Positions 1-7,145 of a stretch of DNA of 64,000 nt are shown one piece after another. Position 1 is the first letter of the stretch. Every line of letters starts with the position of its first letter. The notes under the pieces are model-generated. The model made no database searches. It saw only the letters and a list, made by a program, of their open reading frames with translations, and was not told the DNA's origin. This stretch comes from Nitratireductor soli (GTDB lineage: Bacteria > Pseudomonadota > Alphaproteobacteria > Rhizobiales > Rhizobiaceae). A program made the position numbers and the translations under genes. The stretch is taken from positions 1-64,000 of the forward strand of contig NZ_LFVY01000022.1 of the NCBI RefSeq assembly GCF_001050155.1, given 5' to 3'.

Positions 1-105
1 GCGGCCGAGCGCGAGGCTCTGTGGAGCCGCGTGGGCGCGGCCGATTTCCTGACCGAAGACGAAAAGCGCCAGGCAGTGGGATACGCCCCGCGCGGCGAAG
101 GGTGA
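1..105 (+). CDS. GTA/phage portal protein, C-terminal end (partial)
   Basis: Frame 1 is open from the first base to a TGA at 103-105 and gives the last 34 residues of a protein ending in ...FLTEDEKRQAVGYAPRGEG. This tail is typical of HK97-type portal proteins, where a 'sbeEKR.avGY.p' segment closes the chain. Portal proteins form the dodecameric DNA entry ring of the capsid. In type I gene transfer agents the portal (g3) precedes g3.5 and the prohead protease, as found here, with a foreign block in between. The rest of the gene, and presumably the terminase, lie left of the window. Confidence 0.75.
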   Translation, partial: AAEREALWSRVGAADFLTEDEKRQAVGYAPRGEG

Positions 106-114
106 GGCCCTGTC

Positions 115-474
115 ATGCCGGAGACCGCGATCCTTGCCGCGCGCTTTCGTGAAGAGGCCGCCTGGTTCCGGCTGCTGGCCGCCGCCGGGCGGCTGGAACG
201 GGCACTGAAATACAACCCCAACTGGCATTCGCAGCCGCGCGTGCCGGCGGGCAACGGGCGAGAAAGCGGGCAGTGGGCGGATGGGGGTGGGAGCGCGGTT
301 GTAGCGGAGCCGGGTGGATTGCCGGTGGTTCCGGCAAGCGGTCGTGCATCGCGCGCCGGGCAACTGCGCAGGCGGTATCCGACGGCTTCCATTTCGCAGA
401 TCACACGTCTTGAAATAGCGACGATGCAGGCGCGCACCGAACTCTACAGAGTGCGCAGGCTCGATCCCGGCTGA
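115..474 (+). CDS. Polymorphic-toxin-like protein, N-terminal piece with RVPAGN..GQW motif
   Basis: A 119-aa protein starting 9 nt after the portal stop, so probably translated from the same message. Residues 1-32 are a helical segment. Residues 33-57 carry KYNPNWHSQPRVPAGNGRES followed by GQWADGGG, a short motif that I recognise from phage-associated and polymorphic toxin proteins of alphaproteobacteria, where it links a delivery part to a variable C-terminal domain. The remainder is low-complexity and then helical, ending RVRRLDPG. The same reading frame stays open after the TGA at 472-474 and continues into the next entry, so this is probably the front half of one 247-residue protein broken by a nonsense codon. 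No catalytic motif is visible. The function as a toxin carrier is an inference. Confidence 0.6.
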   Translation: MPETAILAARFREEAAWFRLLAAAGRLERALKYNPNWHSQPRVPAGNGRESGQWADGGGSAVVAEPGGLPVVPASGRASRAGQLRRRYPTASISQITRLEIATMQARTELYRVRRLDPG

Positions 475-489
475 AGCCCGCAAACGCGG

Positions 490-858
490 GTGCGAGGGCC
501 GGGAATCGAGAGCGATATCAGGGATTTGGAGTTTGTTGCAGGAGCAGCCCGGGAGCGGTTTGGCAAGCTGACGATTGGCGTTCCAAAGGGGTTTGATCCG
601 CTTTGGGGGCGCAAGCGGTTGCTGAGCGAAATCCGCAAGAGGGGGTATCGGTTCGAAGCACCTGCGGACAACAAGCAGGGCGTAATCTACAAGAAACACG
701 CTACTGGCGAGGAAGTTCGAATCATGAATCGCCCAAATCGTGAGCGACCCGAGAGGGACGAGAATCCCGGGAAATGGTTGATGAAATACTACTATAGGTA
801 TAGAATAAAGGATGGCGCAAAAGAGGGACCTCATGTGTCCATTCCTGACGGCTATTAA
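490..858 (+). CDS. Putative toxin C-terminal domain (possibly split from upstream ORF)
   Basis: A 122-aa reading frame in the same frame as the upstream gene, separated from it only by a TGA and five codons. The GTG chosen as start has no Shine-Dalgarno sequence, which favours read-through or a broken single gene over an independent gene. The C-terminal half (from about residue 53) is basic and aromatic-rich, with GVIYKKHATGEEVRIMNR and KWLMKYYYRYRIKDGA, a compact domain of the sort found at the end of polymorphic toxins. I cannot assign a family or an active site. Bases 661-840 are about 49% G+C by hand count, against about 73% for a 60-base sample of the capsid gene (4321-4380), which fits recent acquisition. 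Confidence 0.5.
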   Translation: MRGPGIESDIRDLEFVAGAARERFGKLTIGVPKGFDPLWGRKRLLSEIRKRGYRFEAPADNKQGVIYKKHATGEEVRIMNRPNRERPERDENPGKWLMKYYYRYRIKDGAKEGPHVSIPDGY

Positions 859-869
859 GGCAACTCGTC

Positions 870-1553
870 ATGACAATGATCGAAGAAATTGGCGCCCGCA
901 TTCTCGCCACGCTCGAGGAAACCTGGGCAGACAATGTCTTTACCCTGATCAACACGGTGTACGAACCGCCGTCCAGCGCTGATCTGGAGGAATATTGCAA
1001 CGCGATCAGGATGTTGCACCAGAAGGGGATCGTCCGCTTTTCATGGAGAATTCTGAAAGCTGGCAAAAGTCCGGCAATGTCGGAGGCAGAAACCGCTGAG
1101 TTCCTAAGGTTGATGGAGAGCTGGTTTGTTCTTGGGGGCGACGGGAACTGGACATGCGGGCGGGGCGATATCAGGACCATGGATATCCCGCGGCTCTTCA
1201 TCCGCGAGGCCGGTGCCCGCATCGCTGAGAAGCTGGTGGACGAACGTGGTACCGAATGGTGGACCCAGCGCAGCAAGACGTTCGACAAAATTGGCGACAT
1301 CGTGCTGGCGGAGTGGAATCTGGCATTGCCTGCCGATCTCTCCCGGATCGGACGACCTTTTTATGATCAGGTGGAACGGCTCTATGGGGCGCTGGAGGGC
1401 GGCTTCCCGGTCGATCGGCTGGAGGACTATCTGTACGGTGCCGAGGAAGCCTTGCCGGGGCTGATGCCAAACGAGGAAAGGATCGCGCGGCTGGCCGAGC
1501 GGCTGCTGCTCGTGGAGATTCCCGAGGACCGGTGGAAGCGGCATTCAGCTTGA
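870..1553 (+). CDS. Putative immunity protein, paralogue of the next gene
   Basis: A 227-aa acidic protein without signal peptide or membrane segment, starting 12 nt after the toxin-like ORF with AAGG nine bases upstream of ATG. Residues 8-55 (ARILATLEETWADNVFTLIN, then the segment with EEYCNAIRMLHQKGI) align well with residues 122-168 of the downstream 357-aa protein, and ESWFVLGGDGNWTC aligns with ESWLVLPEGGEFWC. No enzyme motif is visible. Its position directly after a toxin-like ORF and its tandem paralogue suggest an immunity protein. This is a context-based inference. Confidence 0.55.
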   Translation: MTMIEEIGARILATLEETWADNVFTLINTVYEPPSSADLEEYCNAIRMLHQKGIVRFSWRILKAGKSPAMSEAETAEFLRLMESWFVLGGDGNWTCGRGDIRTMDIPRLFIREAGARIAEKLVDERGTEWWTQRSKTFDKIGDIVLAEWNLALPADLSRIGRPFYDQVERLYGALEGGFPVDRLEDYLYGAEEALPGLMPNEERIARLAERLLLVEIPEDRWKRHSA

Positions 1554-1610
1554 CGGCGTGTCGTCTGACTTCATGGGTGGGGATCGCTGAGCACGGCCGG
1601 GGGTGAGGCA

Positions 1611-2684
1611 GTGGAGATTCCCGAAGCGTTTTGTCGGATGGTGCAGCGGATGCATGTCGATATCGATCTCGATGTCGGCAGCGAGGAGGAACTGTACCGC
1701 TTTCTGGCGAAGGATGTCGCCAACCGCGGCGACAGGGAAATCGTTCTCGGGTTCATCGACCGGCTTCTCGCTTCGGACATGAACGATCGAAAGCTTGCCA
1801 AGATATGGGATGAGGCCGGGTCCGATGGGCCGGCGCCCAGAAAGATGCGCGTGTTTCTTCAGCGTTTGCGAACAGAGATCGGGAATTTCGTCAAACGGAA
1901 GGAGCGCATTGCCAGGAAAAGCATTGCCGCAATTCGCTGGCAGGCGGCGCGGCAGGAGCCGGATGAAATCGAAAAGCGGATATTGGCTTCGCTTGACGAG
2001 ATCATCGAGGATGACTTGAGCCAGCTCATCAATATGGTTCACGACCCGTGCAACGAGTCCGATCTTACGGCGTTCTGCAATGCAGTGCGGCGGCTGTGCG
2101 AGCGAGGCTTCGCGCATATCACCATTGGAGGGGAAGGTGTGTGGCCGTCTGCCGGACTGGCGGCCGATGAAGAAGCCGAATTGCTTGACGAACTGGAAAG
2201 CTGGCTGGTCCTCCCGGAGGGCGGCGAGTTCTGGTGTTTCAGCAAAACGCGCGGAAACGGGCTGGTGCCAAGCCTTGCCTTGACGGAGGACGGCGAGGCG
2301 TGGGGTATCGGATATACCAACAAATATGATGGGGCCTGGTGGTATCGCCCGCGCCGCGTTTCTCGGCTGGGTTGGGTGGATGCGTGTTTCGCGTCGATTC
2401 CCGAGCCGGTGCCCGCCATGTTCGCGCGGCTGCGCAAGGATGAGGAACGGTTGAGCGAGGCGCGCCAGAAACGTACGGCGCGCCGTATTGCCTTCGCGAT
2501 GGCGGAAGAGGGATTGCGGCAGGTGCATGCGTTTCTTGTCGATCTGCTGAATTGCGAGCTTGATGACCGTGAGTTCACGAGGGCTTGTCAGCGTGCCGGC
2601 GCCTCCTGGCGCTATTGCGACGACCGTGAAAGAAAGCTGCTGGAACGCCTTCGCGATGCCTTCGGCGAACGGCTTGGAGAATAG
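1611..2684 (+). CDS. Putative composite immunity protein with internal duplication
   Basis: A 357-aa soluble protein, GTG start. Three parts can be seen. Residues about 48-91 (FIDRLLASDMNDRKLAKIWD ... FLQRLRTEIG) and 308-352 (FLVDLLNCELDDREFTRACQ ... LLERLRDAFG) are copies of one helical unit, sharing the F...LL...DDR...AG...LxxRLR spacing. Between them, residues about 119-250 match the preceding 227-aa protein. The terminal unit recalls small contact-dependent-inhibition immunity proteins, but I cannot confirm the family. It is followed by 84 nt before the GTA g3.5 gene. The start could also be ATG 1638 or 1650. Confidence 0.55.
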   Translation: MEIPEAFCRMVQRMHVDIDLDVGSEEELYRFLAKDVANRGDREIVLGFIDRLLASDMNDRKLAKIWDEAGSDGPAPRKMRVFLQRLRTEIGNFVKRKERIARKSIAAIRWQAARQEPDEIEKRILASLDEIIEDDLSQLINMVHDPCNESDLTAFCNAVRRLCERGFAHITIGGEGVWPSAGLAADEEAELLDELESWLVLPEGGEFWCFSKTRGNGLVPSLALTEDGEAWGIGYTNKYDGAWWYRPRRVSRLGWVDACFASIPEPVPAMFARLRKDEERLSEARQKRTARRIAFAMAEEGLRQVHAFLVDLLNCELDDREFTRACQRAGASWRYCDDRERKLLERLRDAFGERLGE

Positions 2685-2768
2685 ACGACGGAGCGGCGTG
2701 CCCCCTGGGTGATAAGCCGATCTCGGCAATGACGTCTTAAAGGCAATCCCACACACGAGGATTTTTCG

Positions 2769-3128
2769 ATGACCGACCTGACCCAGGCGGGCTGGATATG
2801 GCTCGCCAAGGGAGCTGGCGCTGTGGCCGGCTCCGCGATCTCGGTCGCCTATATCCTGCCGCAGCACCGGCGCGACGCGGCGGTCCGCTTCGCCGTCGGC
2901 GTGGTGTGCGGCATGGTGTTCGGCGGCGCGACGGGACTGAAGTTGGCCGAGCAGCTCGGTCTGACCGGCGAACTGGGCGCGGCCGAAACCATGCTGATGG
3001 GATCGGCGGTGGCCAGCCTGTGCGCCTGGAGCGTCATCGGCCTGGCGCTGCGGTATTTCCAGGCGCGGCCGGCCGGCCCCGCACCGGGCGCGGCCAAAGC
3101 CGATTTTCCAGAACAGAAGGGACGCTAG
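2769..3128 (+). CDS. GTA g3.5-type membrane protein (DUF6107-like)
   Basis: A 119-aa protein with GAGG upstream of the ATG. Glycine- and alanine-rich hydrophobic stretches at about residues 13-30, 38-56 and 78-96 suggest two or three membrane helices, and the C-terminus is Pro/Ala-rich and polar. It sits 3 nt before the prohead protease. In type I GTA clusters a small membrane protein of this size lies between portal and protease, which is the basis for the call. Its role in particle assembly is not known. The toxin/immunity-like block separates it from the portal here. Confidence 0.7.
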   Translation: MTDLTQAGWIWLAKGAGAVAGSAISVAYILPQHRRDAAVRFAVGVVCGMVFGGATGLKLAEQLGLTGELGAAETMLMGSAVASLCAWSVIGLALRYFQARPAGPAPGAAKADFPEQKGR

Positions 3129-3131
3129 AAC

Positions 3132-3821
3132 ATGCAGGCGAAAATCGCGCCGGCGCCGGACGAGCGCAAATATGCCGGCCTCGACATCGAGACGGTCGAG
3201 GCAGACGGGGCCTTTTCTGGCTATGCCAGCCTGTTCGGCCAGGTGGACCTCGGCCGCGACGCGGTGGAGCGCGGGGCCTTTTCTGCATCGCTCGAAAAGC
3301 GCGGGGCGAACGGCATCCGCATGCTGTTCCAGCACGACCCGAACCAGCCCATCGGCACCTGGGAGGTCATTCGCGAGGACGCGCGCGGGCTGTTCGTGAA
3401 GGGGCGGCTGGCGCTTGGCGTGACCAAGGCGCGCGAGGTCTGGGAGCTGATGCGCGACCGGGCCCTCGACGGGTTGTCGATCGGCTTTCGAACCGTGCGG
3501 GCGAAGACAGAGGCCAGGACCGGGGTGCGACGCATCCTGGAGGCCGATCTGTGGGAGATTTCCGTCGTCACCTTTCCCATGCTGCCGGAGGCGCGGGTGG
3601 ACAAGGTGAAGGCAGAGGAGAGGAGCGCGCCATTGCCCACGGCGCGCGAATTCGAACGCTGGCTGACGCGGGATGCGGGCCTGACGCGGCGTGAGGCCCG
3701 GGTGGTGATCGCCAAGGGGTTTGGCGCCTTGACGCGCGAGCGGGACGCCGCGCCGGGCTTCGACGGGCAGCTTGTGGCGGTGATCCGCCAGGCTGCCCGA
3801 ATGTTCAACGACAAGGATTGA
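3132..3821 (+). CDS. Prohead protease, HK97 family (GTA g4)
   Basis: A 229-aa U35-type serine protease that cleaves the capsid pro-domain during head maturation. The family signatures are present: SGYASLFGQVDLGRDAVERG near the N-terminus, MLFQHDPNQPIGTW with probable catalytic His68, LDGLSIGF with Ser116, and DLWEISVVTFPM with the conserved acidic residue E142. It is directly followed (4 nt) by the major capsid gene, the usual arrangement. The length is normal for the GTA version. Confidence 0.92.
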   Translation: MQAKIAPAPDERKYAGLDIETVEADGAFSGYASLFGQVDLGRDAVERGAFSASLEKRGANGIRMLFQHDPNQPIGTWEVIREDARGLFVKGRLALGVTKAREVWELMRDRALDGLSIGFRTVRAKTEARTGVRRILEADLWEISVVTFPMLPEARVDKVKAEERSAPLPTAREFERWLTRDAGLTRREARVVIAKGFGALTRERDAAPGFDGQLVAVIRQAARMFNDKD

Positions 3822-3825
3822 AGAG

Positions 3826-5082
3826 ATGACGGCAGACATTGCAAAGCGCGCGCCGGAGGTGAAATCGGCGCTGGACGGCAGCGATTTGGTCGGTGCGTTC
3901 CATGAATTCATGCATTCGTTCGAGACGTTCAAGGAGGCCAACAACGAGAAGCTGCGCCAATTGGAAAAGCGCGGCGCGGACCCGGTGACGGAAGAGAAGG
4001 TGGAGCGGATCTCCCGCTCGCTGGACGAGCAGAAGCAGGCGATCGACGGGCTGGCGCTGAAGAAGGCGCGGCCGGCACTGGGGCGGGGTGGGGCATTCTC
4101 CTTCGCCGAGCTGGAGCGCAAACAGGCCTTCGAGGCCTATATGCGCTCGGGTGACGAGCGGAGCCTGAGGGCGCTGGAGGAAAAGTCCATGTCCTACGGC
4201 TCCGGGCCCGATGGCGGCTATCTGGTGCCGGAGGAGACGGAAGCGGCGATCGGCGCCAGGCTTTCCGACCTCTCGCCGATCCGCTCCATCGCCTCCGTCC
4301 GGCAGGTGTCGAGCGCCGTCCTGAAAAAGCCGTTCGCCGTCAGCGGGCCGGCGGTCGGTTGGGTGGCCGAGACGGCGGCGCGGCCGGAAACGGCGGCGGG
4401 CACGCTGGACGAGCTGCAGTTTCCGACGGCGGAGCTCTATGCGATGCCGGCGGCGACCGCGATGCTGCTCGACGACAGCGTGGTCGATCTCGACCAGTGG
4501 ATCGCCAGCGAGGTGGAAACAGCCTTCGCCGAGCAGGAGGGAGCGGCCTTCGTCAACGGCAACGGAACGAACAAGCCGAAGGGGTTCCTGAGCTATACTC
4601 AGGTCGCCGACGACAGCTGGTCTTGGGGCAGTGTCGGCTACAATCTGACGGGTGTCAGCGGCGAGCTTCCGGCCACGGACGCGTCGGATGTGCTGGTCGA
4701 TCTCGTCTATGCGCTGAAGGCCGGTTACCGGCAGAACGCAAACTGGGTAATGAACCGCAGGACGCAGGCGACCCTGCGCAAGCTGAAGGATGCGGACGGC
4801 AATTATATGTGGCAGCCGCCGGCAACGCCCGGCAGCCGGGCCATGCTGATGGGCTTTCCGCTGGTCGAGGCTGAGGACATGCCCGATATCGGCGCCGACA
4901 CGACGCCGATCGCCTTCGGCGACTTCCGCCGCTTCTACCTGGTGGTCGACCGCACCGGCGTGCGCGTCCTGCGCGATCCGTACTCGGCCAAGCCCTATGT
5001 GCTGTTCTACACGACCAAGCGTGTCGGCGGCGGCATCCAGGACTTCGAGGCAGCGAAGCTGCTGAAATTCGGCACCGCCTGA
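3826..5082 (+). CDS. Phage/GTA major capsid protein, HK97 fold (g5)
   Basis: A 418-aa HK97-fold capsid protein. Residues about 20-85 are charged and predicted coiled coil (FETFKEANNEKLRQLEKRG onward), the scaffold-like pro-domain removed by the upstream protease. The mature part probably begins near residue 115-130, around SYGSGPDGGYLVPEE, a hallmark of this family. Later landmarks are AFVNGNGTNKPKGFLSY and the C-terminal VLFYTTKRVGGGIQDFEAAK. A strong hairpin with a T-rich tail follows the stop, suggesting that capsid is made in excess of downstream tail genes. Confidence 0.93.
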   Translation: MTADIAKRAPEVKSALDGSDLVGAFHEFMHSFETFKEANNEKLRQLEKRGADPVTEEKVERISRSLDEQKQAIDGLALKKARPALGRGGAFSFAELERKQAFEAYMRSGDERSLRALEEKSMSYGSGPDGGYLVPEETEAAIGARLSDLSPIRSIASVRQVSSAVLKKPFAVSGPAVGWVAETAARPETAAGTLDELQFPTAELYAMPAATAMLLDDSVVDLDQWIASEVETAFAEQEGAAFVNGNGTNKPKGFLSYTQVADDSWSWGSVGYNLTGVSGELPATDASDVLVDLVYALKAGYRQNANWVMNRRTQATLRKLKDADGNYMWQPPATPGSRAMLMGFPLVEAEDMPDIGADTTPIAFGDFRRFYLVVDRTGVRVLRDPYSAKPYVLFYTTKRVGGGIQDFEAAKLLKFGTA

Positions 5083-5107
5083 CACCTCCCTTGGCAGGGT
5101 GCGCCGT

Positions 5108-5145
5108 GGCGGCTCCGGTCTCCTCCCCGGAGCCGCCGTTTCTTT
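5108..5145 (+). terminator. Rho-independent terminator-like hairpin after capsid gene
   Basis: An 11-bp perfect stem (5108-5118 with 5127-5137) and an 8-base loop are followed by GTTTCTTT. It lies 26 nt after the capsid stop. Partial termination here would lower transcription of tail genes relative to capsid, a common arrangement in phage-like clusters. Confidence 0.7.
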
Positions 5146-5146
5146 C

Positions 5147-5222
5147 AAGCATTTATGCGGAAAAACAAACAGATAGAGCCTCCTTTATGCGTCCTGATGG
5201 ACGTATGGCGCTCTAGCGACGG
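5147..5222. repeat. Rhizobial-type intergenic palindromic repeat, copy A
   Basis: The segment TGCGGAAAAACAAACAGATA followed by GAGC and a small hairpin (CGTCC-TGAT-GGACG) matches in layout two other intergenic repeats in this window, at 27612-27720 and 51229-51330: an A-rich half, an AGAGC/GGAGC block and a short hairpin. It sits between the capsid terminator and the next gene. An upstream in-frame ATG at 5155 lies inside the repeat and is not used as a start here. Confidence 0.6.
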
Positions 5223-5232
5223 GGTTTCATTC

Positions 5233-5802
5233 ATGACGCTTTTTCGAACGGTCGACCCGACGGTCGAACCGGTGACGCTTGTCGAGGTGAAGGCGCATCT
5301 GAGGATCGACCATGCGAGCGAGGACGATCTGCTGAACGGCTTGATCCGCGCCGCGCGCCAGGAGGTCGAGACGGCCACCGGCATGGCGTTGATCAACCAG
5401 TCGTGGCGGCTGGTGCTCGACGACTGGCCGCCCCATGCGGTGCTTTACCTGCGCCGACCGCCGGTGCGCGAAATCATCGCCGTCACGGTGTTCGATGACG
5501 ACGGGGCGGGCTCTGTTCTTGATCCCGGCAGCTATGATCTGGATCCCGTTTCGAACCCGGCACGGCTGCATCTGAGCAAAAGGCCGCCGGTTGGGCAGAA
5601 GCTGAACGGCATCGAGGTCGATTTCACCGCCGGGCATGGCGAAGCGGGGACGGATGTGCCCGATCTCCTGCGCCGGGCGATCCTGCTCCTGGTGGCGCAT
5701 TGGTATGAATTTCGCGCCGGATTTGGTGCAGGGGACCAACCGGTGTCCCTGCCGGACGGATATCGGCGCCTGCTGAGCGTCCACAACGCGCCGAGGTTGT
5801 GA
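5233..5802 (+). CDS. Head-tail connector protein, gp6-like (GTA g6)
   Basis: A 189-aa protein beginning MTLFRTVDPTVEPVTLVEVK, the usual start of phage head-tail connector proteins (Phage_gp6/YqbG-like; 'PVTLaEvKahLRid...dD..l..li.aAr..vE..tg..l'). It joins portal and tail in the assembled particle. An in-frame ATG at 5155 would add 26 residues encoded by an intergenic repeat, so ATG 5233 is preferred. The stop overlaps the next start (TGATG). Confidence 0.85.
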   Translation: MTLFRTVDPTVEPVTLVEVKAHLRIDHASEDDLLNGLIRAARQEVETATGMALINQSWRLVLDDWPPHAVLYLRRPPVREIIAVTVFDDDGAGSVLDPGSYDLDPVSNPARLHLSKRPPVGQKLNGIEVDFTAGHGEAGTDVPDLLRRAILLLVAHWYEFRAGFGAGDQPVSLPDGYRRLLSVHNAPRL

Positions 5803-6137
5803 TGCGCATGCAGTTTATCGATCCCGGTGGATTCCGAAATGAAATGAGCCTGCAGCAGGCGGTGACGACGCCGGACGGAACGGGCGGACACGATGAGAGC
5901 TGGAACGAGATCGCCACGCTGTTCGCCGCTGTAGAGCCGCTTGCCGCAACGGCGCGTTTTGGCGCCGCGCAGGAGCACGAAACGGTGACCCACCGCATCA
6001 CGCTGCGCTTCCGCGACGATCTGCAGAGCGGCATGCGCCTGGTCAAACAGGGGCGCGTCTTTGCGGTCGTCAATGTACACGATCCCGATGAAACGGGACG
6101 TTATCTGGTGTGCCGGGCGCGCGAGGAAGGACGATGA
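5802..6137 (+). CDS. Phage head closure / head-tail adaptor protein (GTA g7)
   Basis: A 111-aa protein of the head-tail adaptor family. It contains DPGGFRNEMSLQQ, then an Asp-Gly-Thr-Gly-Gly loop, an ETVTHRITLRFRDDLQSGMRL block, and ends near YLVCRAREE, a layout typical of SPP1 gp16-like adaptors. The ATG at 5802 overlaps the upstream TGA; a GTG at 5799 is also possible. It is translationally coupled on both sides. Confidence 0.8.
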   Translation: MRMQFIDPGGFRNEMSLQQAVTTPDGTGGHDESWNEIATLFAAVEPLAATARFGAAQEHETVTHRITLRFRDDLQSGMRLVKQGRVFAVVNVHDPDETGRYLVCRAREEGR

Positions 6138-6310
6138 AGGTCACCATGCAAGTCACGCTGGATGCAATGACCCGCACGCTGCGGCGCCTGGCGCATCAGG
6201 CAGCGGTGCAGGCCGAGCAGCAGCGTCGGGCACGTCGTCGCAAGCCGCGCGACGACGACAGGATGCAGCCGCCGCGGGAAGGACGAGATGATGAACCTGG
6301 CCGCGCTTGA
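6134..6310 (+). CDS. Small basic protein between GTA g7 and g8
   Basis: A 58-aa ORF starting with an ATGA overlap with the upstream adaptor gene and ending 23 nt inside the next gene. MKVTMQVTLDAMTRTLRRLA is helical and is followed by an Arg-rich, Gln-rich and acidic tail. I do not recognise the family. The tight overlaps on both sides favour a real, coupled gene, but the sequence is low-complexity and could be fortuitous. Confidence 0.45.
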   Translation: MKVTMQVTLDAMTRTLRRLAHQAAVQAEQQRRARRRKPRDDDRMQPPREGRDDEPGRA

Positions 6311-6698
6311 ACTGCAAAAGGCGGTGTTCGCGGCGCTCGCCGGCGATTCCGGCCTGGTGTCCGCCCTTGGCGGGCAGAAGCTGCACGACCTGACGCCGGC
6401 GCGCACGAGCTACCCCTATATCAGCTTCGGCCCCGCCAGCATGCATGACTGGAGCACCGACACGGAGGATGGCAGCGAGCATTTCTTCACGCTGCACGTC
6501 TGGTCGGCGAGGAGGGGAAAAAGCGAGGCGCTGACACTGATGGACCGTATCGACAAGGCACTGCACGACACCGCGCCGGAACTTGCCGCGCTTCGGCTTG
6601 TCAGCCTGCGGCGCGACGGCTCGGAGATACGCTTTGACGAGGACCTTTCCGTTCATCTGGGATCGATGCGCTTTCGCGCGGTCATCGAGCCTGCCTGA
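6288..6698 (+). CDS. DUF3168 tail completion protein (GTA g8)
   Basis: A 136-aa DUF3168 protein: 'aLelQkAvfaaLagDsgl..lg...l.d..P....YPYisfG......DwstDte.GsEHffTLhvWS...Gk.ea..l..ri'. Members form the tail terminator/completion ring that closes the tail tube at the neck. Alternative start ATG 6291 would remove one residue. Canonical position before the major tail protein. Confidence 0.85.
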   Translation: MMNLAALELQKAVFAALAGDSGLVSALGGQKLHDLTPARTSYPYISFGPASMHDWSTDTEDGSEHFFTLHVWSARRGKSEALTLMDRIDKALHDTAPELAALRLVSLRRDGSEIRFDEDLSVHLGSMRFRAVIEPA

Positions 6699-6728
6699 TG
6701 CAACCGTCTGTTTTCAAGGAGACCTTTC

Positions 6729-7145
6729 ATGGTGGCTAAAAAGGGCAAGGACCTTTTGCTGAAGCTCGACGTGAGCGGCACGGGAACTTTCCAAACAGTG
6801 GCCGGACTGCGCGCCAAGCGTTTGGCCTTCAACAGCGAGACGGTCGACGTGACCGATGCGGATTCGGCCGGGCGCTGGCGCGAACTGCTGGCTGGAAGCG
6901 GCGTACAACGGGCGTCGGTCAGCGGCTCGGGGATCTTCAAGGATGGCCAGTCCGACGCATCGATCCGCGCCCGATTCTTTGCCGGAGAAATCGCCGCCTG
7001 GCAGGTCGCAATACCGGATTTCGGCATTGTCGAAGGGCCGTTCCAAATCACGGCGCTCGAATATGGCGGCAGCCATGACGGGGAGGTGACCTTCGAGATC
7101 GCACTGGAATCGGCCGGCTTGGTCAGCTTCACGGCAGCGTCCTGA
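6729..7145 (+). CDS. Major tail tube protein, TP901-1 family (GTA g9)
   Basis: A 138-aa tail tube protein with a strong AAGGAG ribosome binding site seven nt before ATG, fitting high-copy expression. It shows the family pattern KGKDLLLKLDVSGTGTFQTV, AFNSETVDVTDADSAGRWRE and a C-terminal GEVTFEIALESAG block. It polymerises into rings through which DNA leaves the particle. The stop overlaps the next start. Confidence 0.9.
   Translation: MVAKKGKDLLLKLDVSGTGTFQTVAGLRAKRLAFNSETVDVTDADSAGRWRELLAGSGVQRASVSGSGIFKDGQSDASIRARFFAGEIAAWQVAIPDFGIVEGPFQITALEYGGSHDGEVTFEIALESAGLVSFTAAS

Noticed and set aside
1545-4121. An 858-codon open frame on the minus strand
   Set aside because: It lies antisense to the immunity-like gene, g3.5, the protease and part of capsid. 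It follows from high G+C codon usage and shows no family motif.
3805-5148. A 447-codon minus-strand frame opposite the capsid gene
   Set aside because: Mirror of the capsid frame; Arg/His/Pro-rich with no domain.
5155-5232. N-terminal extension of the head-tail connector to ATG 5155
   Set aside because: The added codons come from an intergenic repeat; the family starts at the ATG 5233 product.
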